From Candidatus Baltobacteraceae bacterium (GTDB lineage: Bacteria > Vulcanimicrobiota > Vulcanimicrobiia > Vulcanimicrobiales > Vulcanimicrobiaceae), in assembly GCA_036488875.1 (NCBI GenBank), contig DASXGW010000007.1:62001-126000 (forward strand): a stretch of 64,000 bases of DNA. The letters run 5' to 3'. The position numbers and the translations under genes are program-made. Below, piece by piece: positions 43,714-52,776 of this stretch (the first letter of the stretch is position 1; every line of letters starts with the position of its first letter). The notes under the pieces were generated by a model that was given only the letters and a program-made list of their open reading frames with translations, had not been told where the DNA came from and did not search any database.

Positions 43714-44340
43714 ATGCGCAAACGGCTCTACAACGTCGGAGCGATCCTCAAAGGGTTGTCGATCACTTTCGGGTTCATGTTTCGCAAGCGGCCGACGATC
43801 GAATACCCGTCGGTCAAGAAGCAGCACGCGCCCCGCTTTCACGGTTTGCACGAGTTGCGCCGATACGAAGACGGAAAGGAACGCTGCATCGGCTGCGAGC
43901 TGTGCTCCAGTGCCTGTCCGGCGAATGCGATTACGGTCATCGGCGCCGAGAACGAGCCCGACGATCGGCGCTCACCCGGCGAACGCTACGCCGCGCGCTA
44001 CGAAATCGACGAGCTGCGGTGCATTTTCTGCGGCATGTGCGAAGAGGCGTGTCCCACCGACGCGATCGTGCTCACGCCGCGTTTCGAGATGTCGGATTTC
44101 CGTCGCGGCTCGCTGATCTACGCGAAGGATCGCCTACTGGTGCCGCCCGAGGCCGGCGTCGGGCGTCCGCCCGACGAGCGGCCCGGCGGAATTCCCGGCG
44201 ACCTTGGCGCCGTTGCGGAGATGAAGTCGACGACCGATATCGATCGCGGCTACAGCGCGACCTGGCGCGGCACGATTCTCAAAACGCAGCGCCGCGGTCT
44301 GACGATGCTTCCGAAAGACAAGCAGGGGCCGCCCGCGTGA
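43714..44340 (+). CDS. nuoI: NADH-quinone oxidoreductase subunit I
   Basis: A 208-residue ferredoxin-like subunit with clusters N6a and N6b; ligand sets CIGCELCSSACP and CIFCGMCEEACP are complete. The N-terminal amphipathic helix lies on the membrane. The tail after 150 is about 50 residues longer than in E. coli and polar. GTGA overlap with nuoJ. Confidence 0.96.
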   Translation: MRKRLYNVGAILKGLSITFGFMFRKRPTIEYPSVKKQHAPRFHGLHELRRYEDGKERCIGCELCSSACPANAITVIGAENEPDDRRSPGERYAARYEIDELRCIFCGMCEEACPTDAIVLTPRFEMSDFRRGSLIYAKDRLLVPPEAGVGRPPDERPGGIPGDLGAVAEMKSTTDIDRGYSATWRGTILKTQRRGLTMLPKDKQGPPA

Positions 44341-44939
44341 TCGGATTCTGGATCTTGTCGGTGGTCTTGATTGCAAGCGCGATCTGGTGCGTGACCGCGC
44401 GCAAGGCGGTCTACAGCGTGGTCGCGCTGCTGCTCAACTTTGCGGCTTTGGCGATCACGTACGTCGGACTCAATGCCGAGTTCTTAGCGGTGATTCAGAT
44501 CATCGTCTACTCGGGCGCGATCTTGGTTCTTTTCGTCTTCGTCATCGCGCTGCTCTCGAGCGGCGTCGCGCCGTTTTCGGTCGGTCCGAACCGGTTGCCC
44601 AAGGCGGTTGCGCCTGCGATCTTCATCGTCCTGGTCGCGTTCGGCTTCCTCTACTATGCGATCAAGGATTCGAGCGTTATGGCCGGCGCAGCGAAGAGCG
44701 CTTCGCAGTTGGGACCGGTCGGCGCGCCCAACGTCTTCGGCAGCGTAGCCGATTTCGGCAAGGCGCTCTTTACCGTATGGCTGCTGCCGTTTGAAATCAC
44801 GGCGCTGATTCTCATGGTCGCGGTGATCGGTGTGGTACTCCTCGCCGGCGATCAGGCACCCTACGTCGCGACGGTCAAGCAGGCCCGCGAAGTGCAGCGC
44901 GAGATGCGCGAAGCGATTTTGAAGGGCGGCGGCGAGTGA
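44337..44939 (+). CDS. nuoJ: NADH-quinone oxidoreductase subunit J
   Basis: A 200-residue membrane subunit with five helices. Helix 3 has the pi-bulge region EFLAVIQIIVYSGAILVLFVF, typical of NuoJ. A polar loop of about 30 residues precedes the last helix. GTG 44337 overlaps the nuoI stop, and its own stop overlaps the nuoK start. Confidence 0.94.
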   Translation: MIGFWILSVVLIASAIWCVTARKAVYSVVALLLNFAALAITYVGLNAEFLAVIQIIVYSGAILVLFVFVIALLSSGVAPFSVGPNRLPKAVAPAIFIVLVAFGFLYYAIKDSSVMAGAAKSASQLGPVGAPNVFGSVADFGKALFTVWLLPFEITALILMVAVIGVVLLAGDQAPYVATVKQAREVQREMREAILKGGGE

Positions 44940-45244
44940 TGACCGTTCCCGTCGTCGACTACGTCGCGCTCGCCTCCGTGATTTTCTTCATCGGCGTCGC
45001 CGGCGTCTTGCTGCGCCGCAACCCGCTCGTGATGCTGATGAGCATCGAGCTGATGTTCAACGCCGCGAACTTGCTCTTTCTCGCGTTTGCCCGGGCGTGG
45101 CTCAACAACGCGGGACACATCTTCGCGTTTTTGGTGATCACCGTCGCCGCCGCGGAGGCCGCCATCGGCCTCGCCATCGTGGTTACGGTTTTTAGAGCCG
45201 AAAAGAACGTCGACGTCGACGAAGTGAGGGCGCTGCGCGGATGA
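44936..45244 (+). CDS. nuoK: NADH-quinone oxidoreductase subunit K
   Basis: A 102-residue, three-helix membrane subunit. The two membrane glutamates needed for proton transfer are in LMSIELMFNAANL and VAAAEAAIGLA. GTG 44936 or the adjacent ATG 44939 starts it. The stop overlaps nuoL by four bases. Confidence 0.95.
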   Translation: MMTVPVVDYVALASVIFFIGVAGVLLRRNPLVMLMSIELMFNAANLLFLAFARAWLNNAGHIFAFLVITVAAAEAAIGLAIVVTVFRAEKNVDVDEVRALRG

Positions 45245-47253
45245 TTCATCACGTCATGGGAGTCGATGGATCCTATCCGCTGCTGCTAGCGCTGTGGCTG
45301 TTGCCGCTTGCCGGTGCGATCGTGTGCTGGGCGTTCGGTCCGCAACTCAAGCAGCTGGCGGGGTGGCTTGGATCGGCCGTCGTCGGCGCGTCGTTCGTCT
45401 TGACGCTGCTGTCGTGGGGCAGCGGGACTCAGACCAGCGGCGGGGCGGACGGAGCGCATCAAACGCTGCTATCGTGGATGCCGGGCTTCGATTTCGGACT
45501 GCTGCTCGACCCGCTGTCGCTGCTGTGGACCTTTATCATCACCGGCGTCGGATTTCTGATCGTCTTCTATTCGATCGGATACATGGACGGCGATCGCGCG
45601 TTCGCGCGATTCTTCGCCTACATGAACTTCTTCGTGTTCGCGATGCTCACGCTGGTGCTCTCCGACAACTTCATCGGGTTGCTGGTGGGTTGGGGGCTCG
45701 TCGGCCTAGCGTCGTATTTCCTGATCGGTTTCTGGTTCGATCGCGCTTCGGCGGTTGCCGCGGCACGCAAAGCGTTCGTGATGAACGTGGTCGGCGACGT
45801 CGGCATGATGTTCGCGATCTTCCTGATCGTCGCCAACGTGCACTCGATCTCGTTCGGCGACGGTTTCGCCGCGGCGGGTTCCTTCGGATCGCAGACGCTG
45901 ATTTGGATTTGCGTCGGTCTCTTCATCGGCGCGGCGGCAAAATCTGCGCAAGTTCCGCTGCACACCTGGTTGCCCGACGCGATGGAAGGTCCGACGCCGG
46001 TCTCGGCGCTCATCCACGCGGCAACCATGGTGACCGCGGGTGTGTATTTGATCGCGCGCTGCGCGCCGTTGTGGAGCGCGAACGCCGACGCCCAGATGAT
46101 GGTCGGCGTCGTGGGCGGCTTGACGGCCCTGATGGGCGCGATTCTGGGTTGCGCGCAGTGGGACATCAAACGAATCCTCGCTTATTCGACGATGTCGCAG
46201 ATCGGCTACATGATCATGGGCGTCGGCGTGGGAGCCTACGAAGGCGGCGTCGCGCACTTCTTCACGCACGCGTTCTTCAAGGCGCAGCTCTTCCTGGGCT
46301 CCGGTCTCATCATTCACGCGCTGAGCGACGAGCAGGACGTGCGCCGGATGGGCGGCTTATGGAAGAAAATGCCGTTTGCGTTCATCGCCATTCTCACCGG
46401 CGTACTTTCGATCAGCGGCTTCCCGTATACGAGCGGATACTTCTCGAAGGACATGGACATCTACGGCGCGTTGGCGGAGCACCACGTGTGGCTGTTCGGC
46501 GTCGGCATCGTTACCGCCGGAATAACCGCGTACTATATGTTCCGGTTACTGTTCATCACGTTCTTCGGCGAGTATCGCGGTGCGGTCGATCCGTCGGATC
46601 TCGGTATCCGTCATCCGGAACTCGCCGGCACCACGCTTCCCAGTCAGGCCGAAGAGGGACACGTCGGGCACGAACCGGAGCATCATCACGCACCCTCATG
46701 GATCATGAACGTTCCGGTCGGCATTTTGATCGTTCCTACGCTGTTTGCCGGTTGGGTGATGTTCGGCGGTGAAAACTCGCTCTGGGCCAGGTTCTTTACG
46801 ATGGAGTTTCCCGCCGGTCCGCAAGCCGTTCGCGCGGTTTCCGGCATCACCGAAGGATCGACCAGCCTCATCGTGCTGGTCGCGGTCGTGATAGGCTTCG
46901 CGATCGCGTTCTGGCGCTACGGAACGAAAACGGCACAAGCCGATGCCGTCGCACGGCTGCGTAACGAATCGGTGCACATGTCGCCCGTGCTGACCAACTT
47001 GTTCTACTTCGACGCGTTCTACGATTTGATCGTCGTGCGGACGTCGCAGCTCTTCGGCACGATCTTCGGGCGAGCCATCGATCCGCACGTGATCGACGGC
47101 GCCGTTCGCGAGAGTGCCTTTTCGGCCCAGTGGCTGGGCGTCTTCATGCAGTCGCTGCAGACGGGCTTACTGCGCGCCTACGCGCTGATTCTCGTCTTCG
47201 GAGCGGCCTGCTTCATCATCTATTACGCGCTGGCGATCGGAGGCGTGCACTGA
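45241..47253 (+). CDS. nuoL: NADH-quinone oxidoreductase subunit L
   Basis: A 670-residue antiporter-like proton channel. The signature HTWLPDAMEGPTPVSALIHA and the following VTAGVYLIAR carry the channel lysine and proline residues expected in NuoL. The C-terminal part has a His-rich loop (HVGHEPEHHHAP, about 473-484), then the long lateral helix and a final membrane helix. Overlaps nuoK and nuoM. Confidence 0.96.
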   Translation: MIHHVMGVDGSYPLLLALWLLPLAGAIVCWAFGPQLKQLAGWLGSAVVGASFVLTLLSWGSGTQTSGGADGAHQTLLSWMPGFDFGLLLDPLSLLWTFIITGVGFLIVFYSIGYMDGDRAFARFFAYMNFFVFAMLTLVLSDNFIGLLVGWGLVGLASYFLIGFWFDRASAVAAARKAFVMNVVGDVGMMFAIFLIVANVHSISFGDGFAAAGSFGSQTLIWICVGLFIGAAAKSAQVPLHTWLPDAMEGPTPVSALIHAATMVTAGVYLIARCAPLWSANADAQMMVGVVGGLTALMGAILGCAQWDIKRILAYSTMSQIGYMIMGVGVGAYEGGVAHFFTHAFFKAQLFLGSGLIIHALSDEQDVRRMGGLWKKMPFAFIAILTGVLSISGFPYTSGYFSKDMDIYGALAEHHVWLFGVGIVTAGITAYYMFRLLFITFFGEYRGAVDPSDLGIRHPELAGTTLPSQAEEGHVGHEPEHHHAPSWIMNVPVGILIVPTLFAGWVMFGGENSLWARFFTMEFPAGPQAVRAVSGITEGSTSLIVLVAVVIGFAIAFWRYGTKTAQADAVARLRNESVHMSPVLTNLFYFDAFYDLIVVRTSQLFGTIFGRAIDPHVIDGAVRESAFSAQWLGVFMQSLQTGLLRAYALILVFGAACFIIYYALAIGGVH

Positions 47254-48647
47254 TGCTCGTGCTGATCACCATCCTGCTGCCGATCGTCGTGGGTGCGCTG
47301 CTGTGGCTGCTGCCGCGCGAGGATCGCGTGCTTTCGCGCGCGATCGGAACGCTGGTGGCCGGCGTGACGTTCGTTACGACAGTGCTTGCGAACAACCAGG
47401 GCCAAGAGTGGAGTTATCGCTGGCTCTCGCGCCCGTTCGAGTCGGCGTTCCATTTCGGCACGACGCCGGTTTCGTATTGGATCTGCCTGCTGCTCGCGTT
47501 ATGCACGATGAGCGCGATCGCCGTCACGCACGTGCCGCGCACGCGAAACTTCACGGTGCAGATGCTGTTCCTCGAGGGCGCGATGATGGGGTTGTTCCTG
47601 TCGCGCGATCTGCTGACGTTCGCGCTCTTCTGGGACTTGATGCTCCTGCCGGTGTTCTTCGGGCTGATCGGCTGGGCGTCGCATCCGGCCACGGCGTGGC
47701 GGTACTTCATCTACAACTTCGCGGGTGGTTTGACGCTGTTGCTGGCGACGGCCGCGTTCGGCGTGATCTTCGGATCCACCGACGTGATAGGACGCGCCGA
47801 CGTCCACCTCGCGGGCGCGTGGGCGCCGTGGATCTTCGCCGGTTTCTGCTTTGCGTTCTTAGTGAAGACGCCGGTGTGGCCGCTGCACACCTGGATGCCG
47901 CTGACCTATAGCGACACGCCGCCGCCGATGATCGCGGTGGTCGCGGCGGTGCAGTCGAAGGCCGGTTTGTACGGTCTCATTGCCATCGCAGTGGCGTTCA
48001 TGCCGCAATACGTGCACCAGTACGCGCCGGTGCTGATGATCCTCGGCGCGATCTCGCTGATCTACGGCGCGCTGATCGCGCTGGTCCAGCAAGACGCCAA
48101 ACGGATCGTCGCGTACTCGTCGCTCTCGCACCTCGGCTTGATCGTGATCGCGATCGCGTCGCAAAACCAACTGGCGCTCGAAGGCGCGCTGGTCTACATC
48201 ATCGCGCACGGCCTGTTCTCGGCCGCGCTCTTCCTGCTGTTGGGCTACGTCGAACAGCGCGAAGAGACGCGCTCGCTGCTGCGCCTGGGCGGTCTGGGCC
48301 GCGCGAACCCCAAACTCGCCGGCGCGCTGTGCATCGCCGCGCTGGCGGCTCTGGGTTTGCCCGGGCTCGCGGGATTCGTCGGCGAGATCGTCATTCTCAT
48401 CGGCGTCTATCAGACCGGCGCGGTCTGGGCGACCATCGTCGCGCTGGTCGCGATCGTGCTCGCCGCGGCGTATGTGCTGCGGCTCTACCAGGACATCATG
48501 AACGGACCCGAAGTCGAAGACGTTCCGGTGCGCCGCGACCTCACGTGGCTCGAAGGACTGGCGGTCGCGCCGCTGCTCGCCGCGCTCGTCGTCTTGGGCA
48601 TTCAACCTCACGCGCTCATGGAGGCCGTTCGTGTCGCCGTTCACTAA
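47253..48647 (+). CDS. nuoM: NADH-quinone oxidoreductase subunit M
   Basis: A 464-residue antiporter-like subunit with about 14 helices. Key segments are the Glu-bearing LFLEGAMMGLF, FWDLMLLPVFFGLIGW, and KTPVWPLHTWMPLTYSDTPP with the channel Lys. The TGATG junction couples it to nuoL. Its end overlaps nuoN by 17 bases. Confidence 0.95.
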   Translation: MLVLITILLPIVVGALLWLLPREDRVLSRAIGTLVAGVTFVTTVLANNQGQEWSYRWLSRPFESAFHFGTTPVSYWICLLLALCTMSAIAVTHVPRTRNFTVQMLFLEGAMMGLFLSRDLLTFALFWDLMLLPVFFGLIGWASHPATAWRYFIYNFAGGLTLLLATAAFGVIFGSTDVIGRADVHLAGAWAPWIFAGFCFAFLVKTPVWPLHTWMPLTYSDTPPPMIAVVAAVQSKAGLYGLIAIAVAFMPQYVHQYAPVLMILGAISLIYGALIALVQQDAKRIVAYSSLSHLGLIVIAIASQNQLALEGALVYIIAHGLFSAALFLLLGYVEQREETRSLLRLGGLGRANPKLAGALCIAALAALGLPGLAGFVGEIVILIGVYQTGAVWATIVALVAIVLAAAYVLRLYQDIMNGPEVEDVPVRRDLTWLEGLAVAPLLAALVVLGIQPHALMEAVRVAVH

Positions 48648-50055
48648 CGCGGATTGGAACGCGCTCGTCCCCGTCGCGGTCGTAGCGGTGGCCGCGCTGG
48701 TCGTGCTGATCGCCGATTTGATCTCGCGCACCAACGCGGATCGTTACCTCTCGATCGCAATCGGCGTCATCGGATGCGCCGTCGGCGCATTTTTGGCCGC
48801 ACAACAGTACGGCCACGACTATAATGCGTTCTTCGGCGGCTTCATGACCGGCGGCTTCACCACCGTGTTCGAAGAAATCGTGCTGCTCGCGGCGGCCGGG
48901 TCGCTGATTCTCTACGGATCGATCGGTCCAGCGCCTCGCGTCGCCGGCACCACGGCGCTGCTGCTGTGGAGCGCGTGCGGTGCAATGCTGATGGCGGGCG
49001 CCGCCAATCTGATGACGATTTTCCTTGGCCTCGAGCTGCTGTCGCTAGCGCTGTACTGCCTGTGCGGCATGGTCGACCGCAAAACCGCGCGCGAATCGGC
49101 GCTCAAGTATTTGATTCTCAGCTCGACGGCTTCGGGGTTCATGCTCTTCGGCATGGCGCTGATCTTCGGCGCGAGCGGCTCGGTGATGCTCGCCGATTTC
49201 GTCAGTCCCGCCCTGGCAAGCAATCCATTGTTTGCCATGGGTGCGGGCATGTTCTTCGTCGGAATCGCGTTTAAGCTAAGCTTGGTGCCGTTTCACACGT
49301 GGACGCCCGACGTATACGAAGGCGCTCCCCTCCCGGTAACGGCCTTTATGAGCGTTGCCACCAAAGCGGCGACGATCGCGGTGCTCGCGCGCTTCATCTA
49401 TGCCGCCCTGCCGTCGTCGATCGGCGGCGCGCTGCTGCTGCCGATTTGGATACTGGCCGGCATCTCGATGATCGCCGGCAACGTCGGCATGCTGGCGCAG
49501 CACGACCTCAAGCGTCTGATCGCGTATTCGGGTATCGCGCAGGTCGGGTACATCCTGACGGCGCTCGCCGGGGGGACGCCGCTGGGGCTTCGGTACGCGA
49601 TTTACTACCTGACGGCGTACGCCTTTATGAACTTGGGGGCGTTCGCCGTCGCAGCGGCGCTCTCGACCGAAGACGAGCAAGGATCGCGGCTGGTCAACTA
49701 TCGCGGCCTCGGACGGCGACGGCCGTTCCTCGCCGCGGCGATGACGTTCTTCCTGTTGGCGATGGCGGGGCTGCCGCCGACGGCAGGCTTCCTCGGAAAG
49801 ATTCTGATTCTGTCGACGGGGGTGAGCTCCGGGTTCGTCTGGCTGGCCGCCCTCTTGATCGCCGGTACGGCTATCTCGCTCTACGCCTACGCCAAAGTGG
49901 TGCGGGCGATGTACGAGCGCGGCGAGCACCGCACGCACGACGCCCATCCCTTCGTGCCGCTGGCTTGGGCGAGCGCGGCGATCTGCGTCGCAGTCGTGCT
50001 GGTCATGACGTTCTACCCCCTCACGCCAAGCAACATTTTGCCCTTAGTGAAGTAG
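48631..50055 (+). CDS. nuoN: NADH-quinone oxidoreductase subunit N
   Basis: A 474-residue antiporter-like subunit, last in the cluster. The signature FHTWTPDVYEGAPLPVTAF is that of NuoN, with the Lys in helix 7 (AFKLSLVP) and the second Lys in QHDLKRLIAYS. GTG 48631 starts within nuoM. No clear rho-independent terminator follows; the 50-base gap before the next gene contains only a GC-rich run. Confidence 0.95.
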   Translation: MSPFTNADWNALVPVAVVAVAALVVLIADLISRTNADRYLSIAIGVIGCAVGAFLAAQQYGHDYNAFFGGFMTGGFTTVFEEIVLLAAAGSLILYGSIGPAPRVAGTTALLLWSACGAMLMAGAANLMTIFLGLELLSLALYCLCGMVDRKTARESALKYLILSSTASGFMLFGMALIFGASGSVMLADFVSPALASNPLFAMGAGMFFVGIAFKLSLVPFHTWTPDVYEGAPLPVTAFMSVATKAATIAVLARFIYAALPSSIGGALLLPIWILAGISMIAGNVGMLAQHDLKRLIAYSGIAQVGYILTALAGGTPLGLRYAIYYLTAYAFMNLGAFAVAAALSTEDEQGSRLVNYRGLGRRRPFLAAAMTFFLLAMAGLPPTAGFLGKILILSTGVSSGFVWLAALLIAGTAISLYAYAKVVRAMYERGEHRTHDAHPFVPLAWASAAICVAVVLVMTFYPLTPSNILPLVK

Positions 50056-50105
50056 GGCCCCGGGGTCACGCCCGAGCGACTTTCGGCGTTATACTAAAGG
50101 TGAGC

Positions 50106-51305
50106 ATGCGACGCGCGCTGGGTCTCGCGCTGTTGGCCTTCGCCCTACTGGCGACGGGACGTCCCGCCGTGGCCGATCCGGTGAAGGTAGAGACCAATCC
50201 CGACGTCATTTTCGCCCCGAAGTTTGCCTCGGATCCGCAGGGCGCCATAAGGCGCGCGCGCGAGAAAATTGCGGCGGGCGATCTCAACGGCGCCGTCTCC
50301 CAACTCGAAACGTACGTCAACGCGCACCCCGAAGAAAGCCAACCGCTGCGCTTTTTGGGCGATCTCTACTACCGGCAAGGGAAGCTCGACAAGGCCGAGT
50401 TCGTCTATCAGCGTCTGCTGCATTCCAATCCGCGCGATAAAGAGACGCACAACCGGCTGGGCGTCGTGTACGCGACCGAAAACCGCATCGACGATGCGAT
50501 CGTGCAGTTCAATTCGGCGCTTCCGGGGACGGATTCGGTGAAGGATCTCGTCGCGATGCACGCGCGCAAGGGCGATCTGCCGATGTATCGCTCCGAGATG
50601 GAGGCGCTGGCGCGGTCGCAACCGACGGACGCGGCGATTCAGGCCGAAGTCGGCCAGATTTACTCGACGATTCATCAGCCGGGCGAGGCGATGATGTACT
50701 ACATGCGCGCGCTCGACTCCGATCCGACGTCGCTGACCGCAATCAACGGACTGGGTTTGTCATATCTCGACACGCACGCCTATCGCGACGCCGAAAACCA
50801 GTTCAAGCACTGCCTCCAAATCGATCCCACGAACTACACGTGCGAGAACAACCTCGGTGCGGCGTACCTGCAGATGTCGCAGTTCGACTCGGCGACGCCC
50901 GTGTTGACGCGCGCGCATCAGATGCAACCGGAGCGACCCGAGGCGCTCGTAAATTTCGGATATCTCGCCGACGCGCGCGACGATTGGAAGCGCGCCGTGA
51001 ACTTTTACGTGCAGGCGACGGTCGTGGGACCGTACTTGCCCGAGGCTTACGTCGACCTCGGGATCGACTACGAACATAACGGTCTCTATCCGCTCGCGCA
51101 GTCGGCGCTGCTCAAAGGCGCCGCGGCCGCGCCGCAAGACGGGCGCATTCGGTACCTGCTGGCGGTAGCGTACGCGGCGCAGGGCCAGAAGCCGCTGGCG
51201 ATCGCGCAGCTCAAGATCGCCGAACAGTCGCTCGATCCGGACGTTGCGCGTATCGCGCAAGAGGAGCGCACGAGGCTCTCGACGAGCTCGGTACCGCAGC
51301 TTTAG
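50106..51305 (+). CDS. exported tetratricopeptide repeat protein
   Basis: A 399-residue periplasmic protein: signal peptide (about 1-23, ending AVA), then about nine TPR units, for example NRLGVVYATENRIDDAIVQF and NGLGLSYLDTHAYRDAENQF. TPR arrays hold protein complexes together; no catalytic motif is seen. AAAGGTGAG precedes the ATG. A TATACT at 50090-50095 could be a -10 box, but it is too close to the start for that ribosome site to be used. The stop shares TTAG with ridA. Confidence 0.85.
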   Translation: MRRALGLALLAFALLATGRPAVADPVKVETNPDVIFAPKFASDPQGAIRRAREKIAAGDLNGAVSQLETYVNAHPEESQPLRFLGDLYYRQGKLDKAEFVYQRLLHSNPRDKETHNRLGVVYATENRIDDAIVQFNSALPGTDSVKDLVAMHARKGDLPMYRSEMEALARSQPTDAAIQAEVGQIYSTIHQPGEAMMYYMRALDSDPTSLTAINGLGLSYLDTHAYRDAENQFKHCLQIDPTNYTCENNLGAAYLQMSQFDSATPVLTRAHQMQPERPEALVNFGYLADARDDWKRAVNFYVQATVVGPYLPEAYVDLGIDYEHNGLYPLAQSALLKGAAAAPQDGRIRYLLAVAYAAQGQKPLAIAQLKIAEQSLDPDVARIAQEERTRLSTSSVPQL

Positions 51306-51685
51306 GCGCGAGCGATACAGTCGATCTCGATGAGCGCGCCGCGCGGTAACGCCGCGACCGCAACCGTCGAGCGTGCCGGCTTGCCCATATCGAAGTACTT
51401 TTCGTACACCTTGTTCACCGCCGCGAAGTCGTTCATGTCGACGAGAAAGAGCGTCGTCTTGACGACGTCGGCAAAGCTGTAGCCGGCGGCGCACAGCACC
51501 GCTCCGAGATTCTCGATCGCGCGCTCGGCTTGGGCGGTCACGTCGCCGTCGATGAGTTCGCCGCTGTGCGGATCGAGCGCGATCTGACCGCTGCAATAGA
51601 GCTCGTGACCGGTCATCACGGCTTGGCTGTACGGACCAATCGGCTTGGGCGCGTGATGGGTTAAGACGTGCTCGTGCTTGCTCAC
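51302..51685 (-). CDS. ridA: RidA family enamine/imine deaminase
   Basis: A 127-residue RidA/YjgF protein that hydrolyses reactive imines released by PLP enzymes. The family core is KPIGPYSQAV near the start, LYCSGQIALDP, and the C-terminal ARSTVAVAALPRGALIEID with the catalytic Arg of the RSTV segment. GTG 51685 overlaps the aldo/keto reductase stop, so both are cotranscribed. A PLP decarboxylase gene is divergent from the pair. Confidence 0.88.
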   Translation of the reverse strand: MSKHEHVLTHHAPKPIGPYSQAVMTGHELYCSGQIALDPHSGELIDGDVTAQAERAIENLGAVLCAAGYSFADVVKTTLFLVDMNDFAAVNKVYEKYFDMGKPARSTVAVAALPRGALIEIDCIARA

Positions 51686-52719
51686 GCGTGCGCCTCGTCG
51701 CGAACCATCGTGCCTTTGAACGCCATCGGCGGTTCGTCGATGCCGAAGTTCGAAGCGTAGAGTGCCGCGACGCGATCGAGCTCGTCTTTGGTGAGCGCCG
51801 GCGCGCCGGGCGCTTTTGCGAATTCGACGAGCTGCTCGCGATCGTAGATGTTCGGCAGCACCGTCATGACGCGCGGTTCGGCGAGCAGCCATTGGATGGC
51901 CGCTTGACCCAGCGTGCGATCCGGCCGCTCGAGAAAGCGCAGCTGCTCGACTTTCTTGACGCCGTTGACCAGCCACGCACGCGGACGATGACGGCGGTGG
52001 TCGTTGGCCGGGAAGACGGTGTCCTCGGTGTAGTGGCCTTCGAGCATGCCGCTGGAGTGCGGCACGCGGATCATGTAGCCGGTGTCGGCCCCCGAATCGT
52101 ACGCGGCGCGAATCTGTTCGTCGCCCGGATGCTGCTCGAGGATGTTCCAGATGATTTGCAAGCTCGCGGCGTTGCGCTTTTCGACCGCGTCGACGCCTTC
52201 GTAAAGCCAGCCGATTGCCGGTCCGAGCGCTACCCCGTACATGCGGATCTTGCCTTCGCTCTTGAGCGACTCGAGCAGTTCCCACAGGGCGTCGTCTTCG
52301 ACTTGCGCCATGCGCGCGTTGTGCATCTGATAGATGTCGACGTAATCGGTTTGCAGGCGCCGCAACGATTCTTCGAGCGCTTTGCGAACGAACGCCGGCG
52401 AGAAATCATGGGGCAGCTCGAACTGGCCGCGCCGCTGTTCGACGTTTTGCGGCGTGTAGAAATCGTACCCGAACTTCGTCGCGTACACGACCTCGTCGCG
52501 TCGTGAGGCGAACGCTTTGGCCAACTGCTCTTCGCTTCGGCCGTTTCCGTACGTGTCCGCGGCATCGAAGAACGTGATGCCGAGATCCAACGCTTCGCGC
52601 AGCATCGTCACGGCGTCGTCGTCGGTCTTTTCGCCCCACCAGCCCGTGGCGGTGGTCCACAGACCGAAGCCCACCTCGCTCACGGTCACGTCACTGTTGG
52701 GATACGTTCGGTAATTCAT
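51682..52719 (-). CDS. aldo/keto reductase
   Basis: A 345-residue NADPH-dependent aldo/keto reductase. The catalytic tetrad is present: D52 and Y57 (DAADTYG), K82 (ATKFG) and H133 (QMHN). Substrate is not readable; the family reduces aldehydes and ketones from sugars to aromatics. Coupled to ridA by GTGA. Confidence 0.88.
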   Translation of the reverse strand: MNYRTYPNSDVTVSEVGFGLWTTATGWWGEKTDDDAVTMLREALDLGITFFDAADTYGNGRSEEQLAKAFASRRDEVVYATKFGYDFYTPQNVEQRRGQFELPHDFSPAFVRKALEESLRRLQTDYVDIYQMHNARMAQVEDDALWELLESLKSEGKIRMYGVALGPAIGWLYEGVDAVEKRNAASLQIIWNILEQHPGDEQIRAAYDSGADTGYMIRVPHSSGMLEGHYTEDTVFPANDHRRHRPRAWLVNGVKKVEQLRFLERPDRTLGQAAIQWLLAEPRVMTVLPNIYDREQLVEFAKAPGAPALTKDELDRVAALYASNFGIDEPPMAFKGTMVRDEAHA

Positions 52720-52776
52720 GCATAGCCTTTCGCCGGGCGGGCTTCGGTGCCCACCCCGCCTAACGTCTCTCGCACC

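Noticed and set aside
50056-50105. Rho-independent terminator after nuoN
   Set aside because: A GC-rich run is present, but there is no stable stem followed by a T run.
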